Positions 23,708-32,676 of a stretch of DNA of 64,000 nt are shown one piece after another. Source of the DNA: Gluconacetobacter johannae (GTDB lineage Bacteria; Pseudomonadota; Alphaproteobacteria; Acetobacterales; Acetobacteraceae). The stretch lies in the NCBI RefSeq assembly GCF_025994435.1, contig NZ_BAQK01000036.1, positions 1 through 64,000 of the forward strand, in the 5' to 3' direction. A program made the position numbers and the translations under genes. Below the pieces are notes generated by a model. That model had not been told where the DNA came from. It ran no database searches and saw only the letters and a program-made list of their open reading frames with translations. Numbering within the stretch: position 1 is the first letter of the stretch; each line of letters starts with the position of its first letter.

Positions 23708-26029
23708 TCAATCATCGAGAATACGGTCCTGATGGCGGGGCATCGGGGTGCTGACGCGGATGGTGTTGTCCTGGGCCGCCAGCCCCCGGCCCGACAGGGA
23801 CGGATTGGTCATGAAGTAGTCATGGGCCGAAAATGGTTTCGTACCCGGTTCCAGCCGTCTCCATACACCGTTTTGCTGCAGGATCCACGATTGCAGATTG
23901 TCTTTCAGGTCCGTCACCATGATCTGGTCCAGGACCTGGGCATGCACCGTCGGGTCGCGCATCGGCACCATGCTTTCGACCCGCCAGTCCATGTTCCGGA
24001 CCATCCAGTCGGCCGAGGAAATATACAGCTTGGCCTGGCGCGACGGCAGGCGGTGGCCGTCGCCGAAGGCGAACACCCGGGCATGTTCCAGGAACCGCCC
24101 GACGATGGATTTGATGCGGATATTTTCCGACAGGCCCGGCACGCCGGGACGCAGGCAGCAGATGCCACGCACGATGCCCATGATCCGTACCCCCGCGCAG
24201 GAGGCCTGATACAGCCGGTCGATCAGGTCCGGATCGACCAGGGAATTCATTTTCAGCCAGATCTGGCCCGGACGCCCGGCGCGGACATGGTCGATTTCCT
24301 GCTGGATCAGTTCTTCCAGCGTCCGGCGGATCGTGACCGGCGAGAAGGCGATGGCCTCCATCCGCGTGGGAAGCGCGTAGCCGGTCATGTAATTGAACAG
24401 GCGGGCGGAATCGCGGGCCAGTTCGGGGTCGCAGGTGAAGAACGACAGGTCGGTATAGATCCGCGCGGTGATCGGGTGATAATTCCCGGTCCCGAAATGG
24501 GCATAGGACCGCAGGGACCCGCCCTCGCGCCGGACGACCAGGCTGAGCTTGGCATGGGTCTTGAGGTCGGCGAACCCGAACACGACCTGCACGCCCGCGG
24601 CCTCCAGCGCGCGGGCCAGGCGGATGTTCGCCTCCTCGTCGAAGCGGGCGCGCAGCTCCACCATGGCGGTGACCGATTTGCCGGCCTCCGCCGCCTCGAT
24701 CAGGGCCTTGACGATGGGGCTGTCGCGCGAGGTGCGGTACAGCGTCTGCTTGATCGCGACCACCGCCGGGTCCAGCGCCGCCTGGCGCAGGAACTGGACG
24801 ACGACATCGAAGCTTTCGAACGGATGATGGACGATCATGTCCTTCGCCCGGATGGCGGCGAAGGAATCCCCCCCGAAGTCAATGATCCGTTCGGGAAAGC
24901 GCGGCGCGTACGGCGGAAACAGCAGATCCGGCCGGTCATCGCCGATCAGTTGCTTCAGGTCGACCACGCCGATCAGTCCCGGCTGGATCTCCACCTCGTC
25001 GGGCGGCACGTCCAGGTCGGTGGCGACCGCCTGGCCCAGGTCGGCCGGCATCCTGGAATCGATGTCCAGATGAATGACCACGCCCCGCCGCCGACGCTTC
25101 AGGGCGGTTTCGTAGGACCGGACCAGATCCTCGGCCTCGTCCTCGAATTCCACGTCCGTGTCGCGGATCACCCGCAGGACGCCCCACTCCCCGGCCACCA
25201 GGCCCGGGAACAGCCGCCCGATGCACAGCGCGATCAGTTTTTCCAGAACGATGAACCGCGCGACCCCGTCGGGCGACAGCGACGACGGCAGACGGATGAA
25301 ACGTTCGATCTGCGCCGGCAGCAGGATCAGCGCGCTCATGACGAAGCGGCCGGTCTCCGCGTTCATCAACCGCAGGGACAGCGCCAGCCCCATATGGGGA
25401 ATGAAGGGCAGCGGATGGGCCGGATCAATGGCCAGCGGCGTCAGGACCGGAAAGACCCGGTCCATGAAGCAGATGTCCAGCCAGTCGCGATCGGCGTCGC
25501 TCAGGCTGTCCGCATCGCACAGCACGATGCCGGCCTCGGCCAGCCGCGCGCGCAGGTCCTTCCAGATGCGCTGCTGTTCGCGCAGCAGCCGGGTCGTGCG
25601 TGCGCGGACCGCCGCCAGTTGCTGGCCGGGCGTCAGGCCGTCGGGCGAACTGGCGACCAGCCCCTCGCGCACCTGCCCCACCAGGCCCGCCACGCGGACG
25701 GAATAGAATTCATCAAGGTTGCCCGCGCTGATCGACAGGAAGCGCAGGCGTTCCAGCAGCGGGTTGCGGGGGTTGTCGGCCTCCTCGACCACGCGCTGGT
25801 TGAAATCCAGCCATGACAGTTCGCGATTGATGAACCGCGCGGGAGAGCGGATGTCGATCGGCGGCGTCGGCGTCGCGCCGTTCGTGGCGATCCGGCGCCG
25901 TTCCGGCGAGGATGTCGTCCGCTTGCGAACCGTGCGCCCGGCCGGCGACCGCGCTGGGGATTTCCCCGTCGGTTTTGTCAATCGTGTCTCCTGCCCCGGA
26001 TCTGCCGTGCTTTCGCCAAATTTAGCCAT
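23708..26029 (-). CDS. ppk1: Polyphosphate kinase
   Basis: The 773-residue PPK1 reversibly polymerises the gamma-phosphate of ATP into polyphosphate. The order is an N-terminal domain beginning FINRELSWLDFNQRV (about residue 66), a head domain, then two phospholipase D-like C-terminal domains. The autophosphorylated His is in LKTHAKLSLV; the second conserved His is in RFLEHARVF. The first 60 residues are a basic, Pro/Ser/Thr-rich extension absent from E. coli Ppk and probably disordered; ATG 26029 could therefore be too early, although an extension is common in alphaproteobacteria. It is 44 nt downstream of hdaA. Confidence 0.95.
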   Translation of the reverse strand: MAKFGESTADPGQETRLTKPTGKSPARSPAGRTVRKRTTSSPERRRIATNGATPTPPIDIRSPARFINRELSWLDFNQRVVEEADNPRNPLLERLRFLSISAGNLDEFYSVRVAGLVGQVREGLVASSPDGLTPGQQLAAVRARTTRLLREQQRIWKDLRARLAEAGIVLCDADSLSDADRDWLDICFMDRVFPVLTPLAIDPAHPLPFIPHMGLALSLRLMNAETGRFVMSALILLPAQIERFIRLPSSLSPDGVARFIVLEKLIALCIGRLFPGLVAGEWGVLRVIRDTDVEFEDEAEDLVRSYETALKRRRRGVVIHLDIDSRMPADLGQAVATDLDVPPDEVEIQPGLIGVVDLKQLIGDDRPDLLFPPYAPRFPERIIDFGGDSFAAIRAKDMIVHHPFESFDVVVQFLRQAALDPAVVAIKQTLYRTSRDSPIVKALIEAAEAGKSVTAMVELRARFDEEANIRLARALEAAGVQVVFGFADLKTHAKLSLVVRREGGSLRSYAHFGTGNYHPITARIYTDLSFFTCDPELARDSARLFNYMTGYALPTRMEAIAFSPVTIRRTLEELIQQEIDHVRAGRPGQIWLKMNSLVDPDLIDRLYQASCAGVRIMGIVRGICCLRPGVPGLSENIRIKSIVGRFLEHARVFAFGDGHRLPSRQAKLYISSADWMVRNMDWRVESMVPMRDPTVHAQVLDQIMVTDLKDNLQSWILQQNGVWRRLEPGTKPFSAHDYFMTNPSLSGRGLAAQDNTIRVSTPMPRHQDRILDD

Positions 26030-26073
26030 GAACCGCCGGCGTTGCCAACGCGGCGCATGATGAAGAATATCGG

Positions 26074-26838
26074 TCAGTCCGCCACGGTGACGCCTGGCCC
26101 CGTGTCACGGGCCAGCATGTCGCGCAACACGGTCATCGCGACGGCGCGTGTGACGCCCCTTCCCGAAACCAGCCCCGCGTGATCCAGGCGGATTGCGGCC
26201 TCGCGCACCGAGGACGCCGTTCGTGGCAGGCGCCGCAGAAGCCAGTCGGTCACCGGCTGGCTGACGACGATCTGGCGTTCCGCCAGATGGCGCAGCAGCA
26301 GGATCCGCAACAGCGAATCCTCGGGCTGGCGGACCTCGACGGCCATGGTCGCGCGCAGGCGGCTGGCCAGGTCGGGCAGTTCCACCCCCCATCGCGCGGG
26401 CGACAGGCGGGCCGCCAGGGCCACCGGCACGGCATGTTCGCGCGCACCGTTCAGCAGATGCAGCATGGCCCGCCGGTCGGCATACTGGTCCGCGTCATCC
26501 ACGGCCACGGCCCTGACCGGCGGCTGGATATCACCGCCGAACAGGCGTCCCACCGTCGCTTCGCACACGTCGCGGCCCGCCAGCAGCACCGCGCCGCGCT
26601 CGTGGGCCCAGACCTCCAGCAGATGGGTCTTGCCGGTGCCGGCGGCCCCCCACAACGCCAACCGGTGCTCCGGCCATCCGGTTTCGCCCAGCAGCCAGGC
26701 CCGCGCCGTGCCGTTGGACGGCGCCGCCACGAAATCCGCGCGGGTGAAGCGCCGTGCGTGCGCGAACGGCAGGACAAGCTGTCCGGACGACGCCGGCCCG
26801 TCGCTTTCGTGCTTATTCTGTGCCGTCCATTCAACCAC
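26074..26838 (-). CDS. hdaA: HdaA, DnaA-related replication regulator
   Basis: The 254-residue AAA+ protein resembles DnaA domains III only. The N-terminal QLVLPF (residues 20-25) is the sliding-clamp-binding motif of Hda proteins. Walker A is WGAAGTGKT (63-71), and the Walker B region reads AVAVDDADQY. With the clamp it stimulates ATP hydrolysis by DnaA after initiation, preventing over-replication. It is divergent from purM (132 bp gap) and upstream of ppk, a grouping seen in alphaproteobacteria. No helix-turn-helix DNA-binding domain IV follows, which separates it from DnaA and DnaC. Confidence 0.9.
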   Translation of the reverse strand: MVEWTAQNKHESDGPASSGQLVLPFAHARRFTRADFVAAPSNGTARAWLLGETGWPEHRLALWGAAGTGKTHLLEVWAHERGAVLLAGRDVCEATVGRLFGGDIQPPVRAVAVDDADQYADRRAMLHLLNGAREHAVPVALAARLSPARWGVELPDLASRLRATMAVEVRQPEDSLLRILLLRHLAERQIVVSQPVTDWLLRRLPRTASSVREAAIRLDHAGLVSGRGVTRAVAMTVLRDMLARDTGPGVTVAD

Positions 26839-26970
26839 CGCTTTGCGCGCCGCCCCGCCTGCCGTAAAGGAACCCGGAGACCGTTTACCTTACCTTGCCC
26901 CATTCTTCGACCCCCACCGCATCGGGCGGCTCGACATACGGGGCGCCCTGACGACGAAGGCCCGACCGAA

Positions 26971-28068
26971 ATGACCTCCGCCCCCTTGCCCCCTTCGCCC
27001 GGAACCGGCGCCACCTACCGCGACGCGGGCGTGGATATCGAGGCCGGTGACGCGCTGGTCGATGCGATCAAGCCGGCGGCGAAGGCCACCGACCGGCGCG
27101 GCACCATGGGCGGGCTGGGCGGCTTCGGCGCCCTGTTCGACCTCAAGGCCGCGGGGTTCACCGATCCGGTGCTGGTGTCCTGCACCGACGGCGTCGGCAC
27201 CAAGCTGATGGTCGCCATCGAAAGCGGCCTGCATGAGACGGTCGGCATCGACCTTGTGGCGATGTGCGTCAACGACCTGGTCGTGCAGGGGGCGGAACCC
27301 CTGTTCTTTCTGGATTATTTCGCCACGGGCCGCCTCGCGGTGGCCGACGCGGCCAAGGTCGTGCGCGGAATCGCCGAGGGCTGCCGCGAATCGGGCTGCG
27401 CCCTGGTGGGGGGCGAAACGGCTGAAATGCCGGGCATGTATGGCGCCGGGCATTACGACCTTGCCGGCTTTTCGGTCGGCGCGGCCGAACGCACCGCCCT
27501 GCTGCCCGCCGACATCCGGGCCGGCGACACGCTGATCGGGCTGCCGTCCAGCGGCGTGCATTCCAACGGCTTCTCGCTGGTGCGGGCGATCGTCCGGCAG
27601 ACGGGCCTGGGCTGGGACGCCCCCTGCCCCTTTGCCGATACGACGACCGACGCGGCCACGCTGGCACAGGCGCTGATGACGCCCACGCGACTGTATGTGA
27701 AGACCGTGCTGGACCTGCATCGCCAGGGCCTGCTGCAGGGCGCCGCCCATATCACCGGCGGCGGCCTGCCGGGGAACCTGCCGCGCGTCCTGCCGCCGGG
27801 CATGACCGCCGTGGTCGATGGCGCAAGCTGGTCCATTCCGCCGGTCTTCCGCTGGCTGGCGCAGGCCGGACAGGTCGATGCCGACGAAATGCTGAAGGTC
27901 TTCAATTGCGGCATCGGCATGGTGCTGATCGCCCGCGACGGGGACGCCGCGATGCGCCGCCTGGCGGAACTGGGCGAGGACGCCTGCGTGATCGGCCATC
28001 TGGAGGCCGGAGCCGACGGGGCGGCGGCGGGCCTGCGCTTCACCACCCGGCCCGATTTTGTCGGCTGA
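26971..28068 (+). CDS. purM: Phosphoribosylformylglycinamidine cyclo-ligase
   Basis: The 365-residue AIR synthetase closes the imidazole ring in purine synthesis, turning FGAM and ATP into AIR. Family motifs present are the N-terminal TYRDAGVDIEAGD, GGFGALFDL, SCTDGVGTKL, the nucleotide-binding GGETAEMPGMY and HITGGGLPGNLPR. ATG 26971 is chosen because family homology begins about 14 residues later, at TYRDAGV. The frame is open further upstream into the hdaA promoter region without a ribosome site. purN follows closely, as in E. coli. Confidence 0.95.
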   Translation: MTSAPLPPSPGTGATYRDAGVDIEAGDALVDAIKPAAKATDRRGTMGGLGGFGALFDLKAAGFTDPVLVSCTDGVGTKLMVAIESGLHETVGIDLVAMCVNDLVVQGAEPLFFLDYFATGRLAVADAAKVVRGIAEGCRESGCALVGGETAEMPGMYGAGHYDLAGFSVGAAERTALLPADIRAGDTLIGLPSSGVHSNGFSLVRAIVRQTGLGWDAPCPFADTTTDAATLAQALMTPTRLYVKTVLDLHRQGLLQGAAHITGGGLPGNLPRVLPPGMTAVVDGASWSIPPVFRWLAQAGQVDADEMLKVFNCGIGMVLIARDGDAAMRRLAELGEDACVIGHLEAGADGAAAGLRFTTRPDFVG

Positions 28069-28084
28069 ACCCGTGACGCACGAC

Positions 28085-28708
28085 ATGCGCGCCACGAAAC
28101 GCCCCGTCGCGATCCTGATTAGCGGGCGCGGCAGCAACATGCGCGCGCTGATCGACGCCTGTGCCGCGCCGGATTTCCCGGCCCGCATCGCGCTGGTGCT
28201 GAGCAACCGGCCCGATGCCCCCGGCCTGGCGGTGGCGCGGGCCGCCGGGCTGCCGACCGAATCGGTCGATCACCGTCCCTTCCGTGGCGACCGCGAGGCC
28301 CATGAGCGCGCCATCGACGCGACCCTGCGCGCGGCCGGCGTCGAACTGGTCTGCCTGGCGGGCTACATGCGCCTGCTGACCCCGTTCCTGACCGGGGCAT
28401 GGGCCGGACGGATGCTGAACATCCATCCCAGCCTGCTGCCCGCCTTCCCCGGCCTGCACACGCACGAACGCGCGCTGGCCGCGGGGGTGAAGCTGCATGG
28501 CTGCACCGTGCATCTGGTCACCGAGGTGATGGATGACGGACCGATCATCGGCCAGGCCGCCGTCCCGGTGCACGCCGACGACACCCCCGACCGCCTGGCC
28601 GCCCGCGTGCTGCAACAGGAGCATCATCTGTACCCGGCGGCGCTGCGGAAAATCCTGGAGCCGCATGGCGAGGCCGCTCCGGCGACGGATCGCCTGCTGT
28701 TCCTGTAG
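28085..28708 (+). CDS. purN: Phosphoribosylglycinamide formyltransferase
   Basis: The 207-residue enzyme transfers a formyl group from 10-formyl-tetrahydrofolate to GAR in purine synthesis. It shows the phosphate loop LISGRGSNMRAL, the catalytic cluster NIHPSLLPAFPG (Asn, His) and the Asp in TEVMDDGPIIGQ. The start is uncertain: ATG 28085 gives a normal N-terminus, GTG 28073 lies 5 nt past purM, and TTG 28058 would overlap purM. The gene ends at a strong hairpin terminator shared with the convergent ndk. Confidence 0.93.
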   Translation: MRATKRPVAILISGRGSNMRALIDACAAPDFPARIALVLSNRPDAPGLAVARAAGLPTESVDHRPFRGDREAHERAIDATLRAAGVELVCLAGYMRLLTPFLTGAWAGRMLNIHPSLLPAFPGLHTHERALAAGVKLHGCTVHLVTEVMDDGPIIGQAAVPVHADDTPDRLAARVLQQEHHLYPAALRKILEPHGEAAPATDRLLFL

Positions 28709-28716
28709 GGGCCGCA

Positions 28717-28757
28717 CATGAAAAAGGCCGGCCCTGGTGGGGCCGGCCTTTTTCATG
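28717..28757. terminator. Bidirectional intrinsic terminator between purN and ndk
   Basis: An 18 bp perfect inverted repeat (28717-28734 and 28740-28757, 5 nt loop) has a GC core GGCCGGCCC flanked by AAAAA and TTTTT, so it terminates transcripts from both directions. Its outer part CATGAAAAAGGCCGG recurs in the fdxA/cyoD terminator near 45427. Confidence 0.92.
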
Positions 28758-28784
28758 CCGATGGTCCGGGGACCAGGGGACGGA

Positions 28785-29207
28785 TCAGGGCAGGATTTCG
28801 GTCTGCGCGAAGAAGAACGCGATTTCGTTCGTCGCGTTTTCCAGGCTGTCCGAACCATGGACCGAATTCGCCTCGATGCTCTCGGCGAACTGGGCGCGGA
28901 CGGTGCCCGGCGCGGCCTTCTTCGGGTCGGTGGCGCCCATGACGTCGCGGTGCTTCAGCACGGCGTTCTCGCCTTCCAGAACCTGCAGCACGACCGGGCC
29001 GGAAACCATGAAGGACACCAGGTCGCCGAAGAACGGACGGTCCTTGTGCACGGCATAGAACGCGCCGGCCACGGCCTCGGTCAACTGCACGCGCTTCTGT
29101 GCGACGATCCGCAGGCCCGAATCCTCGAACACCGCATTGATCTTGCCCGTCAGGTTGCGCCGGGTCGCGTCCGGCTTGATGATCGACAGGGTACGTTCGG
29201 TCGCCAT
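28785..29207 (-). CDS. ndk: Nucleoside diphosphate kinase
   Basis: The 140-residue enzyme balances nucleoside triphosphate pools by phosphate transfer through His117 in NSVHGSDS. The start, ERTLSIIKPDA, and the whole length match the family. ATG 29207 has GGAG upstream. It stands alone between the shared terminator and the divergent ABC-F gene. There is nothing unusual about it apart from the neat convergence with purN. Confidence 0.97.
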   Translation of the reverse strand: MATERTLSIIKPDATRRNLTGKINAVFEDSGLRIVAQKRVQLTEAVAGAFYAVHKDRPFFGDLVSFMVSGPVVLQVLEGENAVLKHRDVMGATDPKKAAPGTVRAQFAESIEANSVHGSDSLENATNEIAFFFAQTEILP

Positions 29208-29368
29208 GGGGTGGCTCCTTCTTGCTTCTCGAAATACGTCGCCAGGACCCCCTGCCCGTCCGGACCGGCGCCCCTTGCGCGCGCCATCTAGAGCATATTC
29301 CGCGAGACTGGTAGGTACAGCGTCATGAATCCTCGTCCATCGCCGCATATTCCTGGAGCCACCGGTCC

Positions 29369-31249
29369 GTGAGCCTGCTCGTCATTTCCGACCTGACCCT
29401 GCGTATCGCGGGACGCACGCTGCTGGACACCGCCAGCCTGACCGTCGATCCCGGCCGCAAGATCGGCCTGGTCGGCCGCAACGGTGCTGGAAAATCCACG
29501 CTGCTGGCCGCCATCGCCGGCGACATCGCCCCGGACGGCGGGTCCATCCACCTGTCGTCGCGCGCGCGCATGGCGCGCATCCGCCAGGAAGCCCCCTCGG
29601 GCGACGCCAACCTGCTGGATACGGTGCTGGCGGGCGATGCGGAACGGACCGCCCTGCTGGCCGAAGCCGACCACGCGCGCGATCTGGCCCGGCTGGCCGA
29701 CATCCATGAACGCCTGCGCGCCATCGGCGCCGACAGCGCGCCCTCGCGGGCCGCGACCATCCTGTCCGGCCTGGGGTTCGACAGCGACGCGCAGGCGCGC
29801 GCGGTGTCGGATTTTTCCGGCGGGTGGCGCATGCGCGTGGCGCTGGCGACGGCGCTGTTCCTCAACCCCGACCTGCTGCTGCTGGACGAGCCGACGAACC
29901 ATCTGGACCTGGAAGCCACGATCTGGCTGGAAAACTGGCTGGCCCGGTTTACCGGCGCCGCGCTGATCGTCAGTCACGACCGGGGCCTGCTGGACCGCGC
30001 GGTGGACGCCATCGCCCATCTGGACCAGCGCAAGCTGTCGCTTACGCCCGGCGGATACAGCGAATTCGTCCGCATCCGGACGGAACAGGCCCTGCAGCAG
30101 GCCCGCGCGGCGGAACGCATCGCGGCCCAGCGCGCGCATATGCAATCCTTCGTCGATCGCTTCCGGGCCAAGGCCACGAAGGCGCGGCAGGCCCAGGCCC
30201 GGCTGAAGGCGCTGGAAAAGCTGCCGGTCCTCGACACCGTGATCGAGGACGCGCCGACCCGGTTCGCCTTTCCCGAGCCGGCCCCCCTGCCGCCGCCGAT
30301 GCTGGTGCTGGACCGGGTGTCGGTGGGATATGACGGCCGCCCGATCCTGTCGGACCTGTCGCTGCGGCTGGACATGGAAGACCGGATCGCCCTGCTGGGC
30401 GCGAACGGCAACGGCAAATCCACCTTCGCCAAGCTGATCGCCGGTCGGCTGGCGCCGATGCGCGGCACGGTGTCGCACAGCCCGCGCCTGCGCGTCGGCT
30501 ATTTCGCGCAGCATCAGGCCGAGGAATTGCTGCCCGACGAAACCCCGGTCGATCACATGGCCCGCGCGATGCCCAAGGCGCCGCCAACCGCCGTGCGCGC
30601 GCAACTGGCCCGCTTCGGGCTGGATGCCGATCGCGCCGACACCGTGACCCGCGACCTGTCGGGCGGCGAGAAGGCCCGGCTGCTGCTGGCGCTGGCCACG
30701 CGCGACGCGCCGCATCTGCTGATCCTGGACGAGCCGACCAACCATCTGGACCTGGACGCGCGCGAAGCCCTGATCCGCGCCCTGGCCGAATTCGAGGGGG
30801 CCGTCCTGCTCATCAGCCACGATCCGCACCTGGTCGAACTGGCGGCCGACCGGCTCTGGCTGGTCGGCGACGGCGCCGTCCGTCCGTTCGACGGCGACAT
30901 GGCGGAGTATCGCGTCTGGCTGACCGAACGCGCCCGGGCGGCCACCCGCCCCGCCGTCGCCGCGCCCGCGCCCAAACGCGAGGACCGGCGCGAACGCGCC
31001 GAGGCCCGCAAGGCCATCGCCCCCCTGCGTCGCAAGGCCCGCGATGCCGAGGCCCGGATGGCCGGCCTGGCCGGCGAACGGGCGCGGCTGGAGGCCCGGC
31101 TTGCCGACCCCGCGCTCTATGCGGCCGGCCGCGCGGACGAGGTCACGTCGATCAATACCCGCCTGGCCGCCATCGGGCGCGAGGAAGCCCAGGCCGAGGA
31201 AGAATGGCTGGAAGCCGAAGCCGCGATCGAGGAGAGCGCGGCCGAATAG
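29369..31249 (+). CDS. ABC-F family ATPase (Uup/YheS-like)
   Basis: The 626-residue soluble protein has two ABC ATPase domains and no membrane segment. Walker A motifs are GRNGAGKST (about 37) and GANGNGKST (about 349). Signature motifs are SDFSGGWRMR and LSGGEKARL, and LLDEPTNHLDL / LILDEPTNHLDL mark both Walker B sites. The linker between them (about 230-310) is basic and helical, as in ribosome-acting ABC-F proteins. The C-terminal tail (from about 530) is Arg/Ala/Glu-rich and predicted coiled coil, which is typical of Uup. The likely role is in translation or DNA-structure control. GTG 29369 is the start, with GGAG about 11 nt upstream. Confidence 0.9.
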   Translation: MSLLVISDLTLRIAGRTLLDTASLTVDPGRKIGLVGRNGAGKSTLLAAIAGDIAPDGGSIHLSSRARMARIRQEAPSGDANLLDTVLAGDAERTALLAEADHARDLARLADIHERLRAIGADSAPSRAATILSGLGFDSDAQARAVSDFSGGWRMRVALATALFLNPDLLLLDEPTNHLDLEATIWLENWLARFTGAALIVSHDRGLLDRAVDAIAHLDQRKLSLTPGGYSEFVRIRTEQALQQARAAERIAAQRAHMQSFVDRFRAKATKARQAQARLKALEKLPVLDTVIEDAPTRFAFPEPAPLPPPMLVLDRVSVGYDGRPILSDLSLRLDMEDRIALLGANGNGKSTFAKLIAGRLAPMRGTVSHSPRLRVGYFAQHQAEELLPDETPVDHMARAMPKAPPTAVRAQLARFGLDADRADTVTRDLSGGEKARLLLALATRDAPHLLILDEPTNHLDLDAREALIRALAEFEGAVLLISHDPHLVELAADRLWLVGDGAVRPFDGDMAEYRVWLTERARAATRPAVAAPAPKREDRRERAEARKAIAPLRRKARDAEARMAGLAGERARLEARLADPALYAAGRADEVTSINTRLAAIGREEAQAEEEWLEAEAAIEESAAE

Positions 31250-31261
31250 GCAGGTCGCGGA

Positions 31262-32497
31262 TCAGGCCCCGGCCGCGGCCGCGCGCCGCCGGAGGGTCTG
31301 GGCGGCCAGCGCCGCCAGGAAGATGACCAGTCCGCCGGCCGACAGCATCGCCCCGGCCCAGCCGACCGCCTGTTCCCCCTGCCCGGCGGCGATCACCACG
31401 CCCCCCAGCCACGCGCCCAGCGCGTTGGCCACGTTGAAGGCGGAATGGTTCAGCGAGGCCGCCAGGGTCTGGGCGTCGGCCGCGACATCCATCAGCCGGG
31501 TCTGCAAGGCCGGCACCAGGGCGATGATTCCGCCCAGCAGCAGGATGACCGGGGTGACGACCCAGGGGCTGGATGCGGTCAGGTAGAACAGGCAGAGCGT
31601 CACCATGCTCCAGACGAACGCCAGGATCACCGTCATGTTCAGATTGACGTCAACCAGCCGTGCGCCGATCAGGTTGCCCGCGACCATGCCGACGCCCCAC
31701 AGGGCTTGGACCAGGGGCACCGTATAGGCCGGATAGCCGGACACGTTGATGAGCACGTCCGACAGATAGGTATAGACGCAGAACATGCCGCCGAATCCGA
31801 CGGCCCCGGTCGCCAGCGTGAACCAGACCTGCGACCGGCGGAGCGCCCCCAGTTCGCGCAGGGGCGACGCACCCGGATGCGGCGGATCGGCAGGGATGTT
31901 GCGTACGATCAGCAGCAGGCTGGCGACGCCCAGCACCCCGATCAGCGCGTAGGTCAGGCGCCAGCCCAGGAATTCGCCGCCCCAGGTCGCGAACGGCGCG
32001 CCAAGGACGCTGGATACGGTCAGCCCGGCCATGACGCGCCCGACCGCGCGGCCCCGATGCGCGCGGTCGACCAGCGAGGCCGCGACCAGGGCCGCCACGC
32101 CGAAGAAGGCCCCGTGCGGCAGGCCGGTCAGGAAGCGCATGCCCTCCAGCGTGCGATAGCCGGGCGACAGTATCGCCAGCACATTGCCGACGACGAAGAC
32201 CGCCATCAGGACCATCAGCAGCGTGCGACGCGGCAGGCGTGCGCCGGCCACCGCGATCAGCGGCGCGCCGACGACGACGCCCAGGGCGTAGGCGCTGATG
32301 ATGTGGCCGGCCACCGGGACGGAGACATCGAGGGACGACGCCATTTCCGGCAGCATGCCCATGATCGCGAACTCGCCGGTGCCGATGGCGAACGTGCCCA
32401 GCGCCAGCGCGAATTCCGCCGCGCCGACGCCATGCGGCGCCTCGACATGCCCCACGGAGGTGTCGGTAGGCGCGTTCCTTCCGGTCTCGGCATTCAT
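31262..32497 (-). CDS. MFS transporter (DHA1 / AraJ-like)
   Basis: The 411-residue protein has about 12 hydrophobic segments, with MFS motif A-like GARLPRRTLLM after helix 2 and motif C-like GLTVSSVLGAPFATWGG in helix 5. The start LALGTFAIGTGEFAIMGMLPE is characteristic of the AraJ/NepI/CmlA-like DHA1 group, which exports sugars, purine nucleosides or drugs by proton antiport. The cargo is unknown. ATG 32497 has AAGGA upstream. It converges on the ABC-F gene with 12 nt between them and is divergent from the AI-2E-family permease (179 bp gap). Confidence 0.85.
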   Translation of the reverse strand: MNAETGRNAPTDTSVGHVEAPHGVGAAEFALALGTFAIGTGEFAIMGMLPEMASSLDVSVPVAGHIISAYALGVVVGAPLIAVAGARLPRRTLLMVLMAVFVVGNVLAILSPGYRTLEGMRFLTGLPHGAFFGVAALVAASLVDRAHRGRAVGRVMAGLTVSSVLGAPFATWGGEFLGWRLTYALIGVLGVASLLLIVRNIPADPPHPGASPLRELGALRRSQVWFTLATGAVGFGGMFCVYTYLSDVLINVSGYPAYTVPLVQALWGVGMVAGNLIGARLVDVNLNMTVILAFVWSMVTLCLFYLTASSPWVVTPVILLLGGIIALVPALQTRLMDVAADAQTLAASLNHSAFNVANALGAWLGGVVIAAGQGEQAVGWAGAMLSAGGLVIFLAALAAQTLRRRAAAAGA

Positions 32498-32676
32498 CCC
32501 GCATTCCTTTTTGTTTACGAATTCGATCCAGTATGCCGTTGCCGGCTGGCGGCGGTCACGTCGATCTGTCCGACATCTGTCATCGGATTTTCCGGAGAAT
32601 TGCTGTGGCCCCATGGAATCGACGCGCGCCGGCGGATGTGCCTACCATCGGGTCCCGACACCAATCCGGATGCCCC

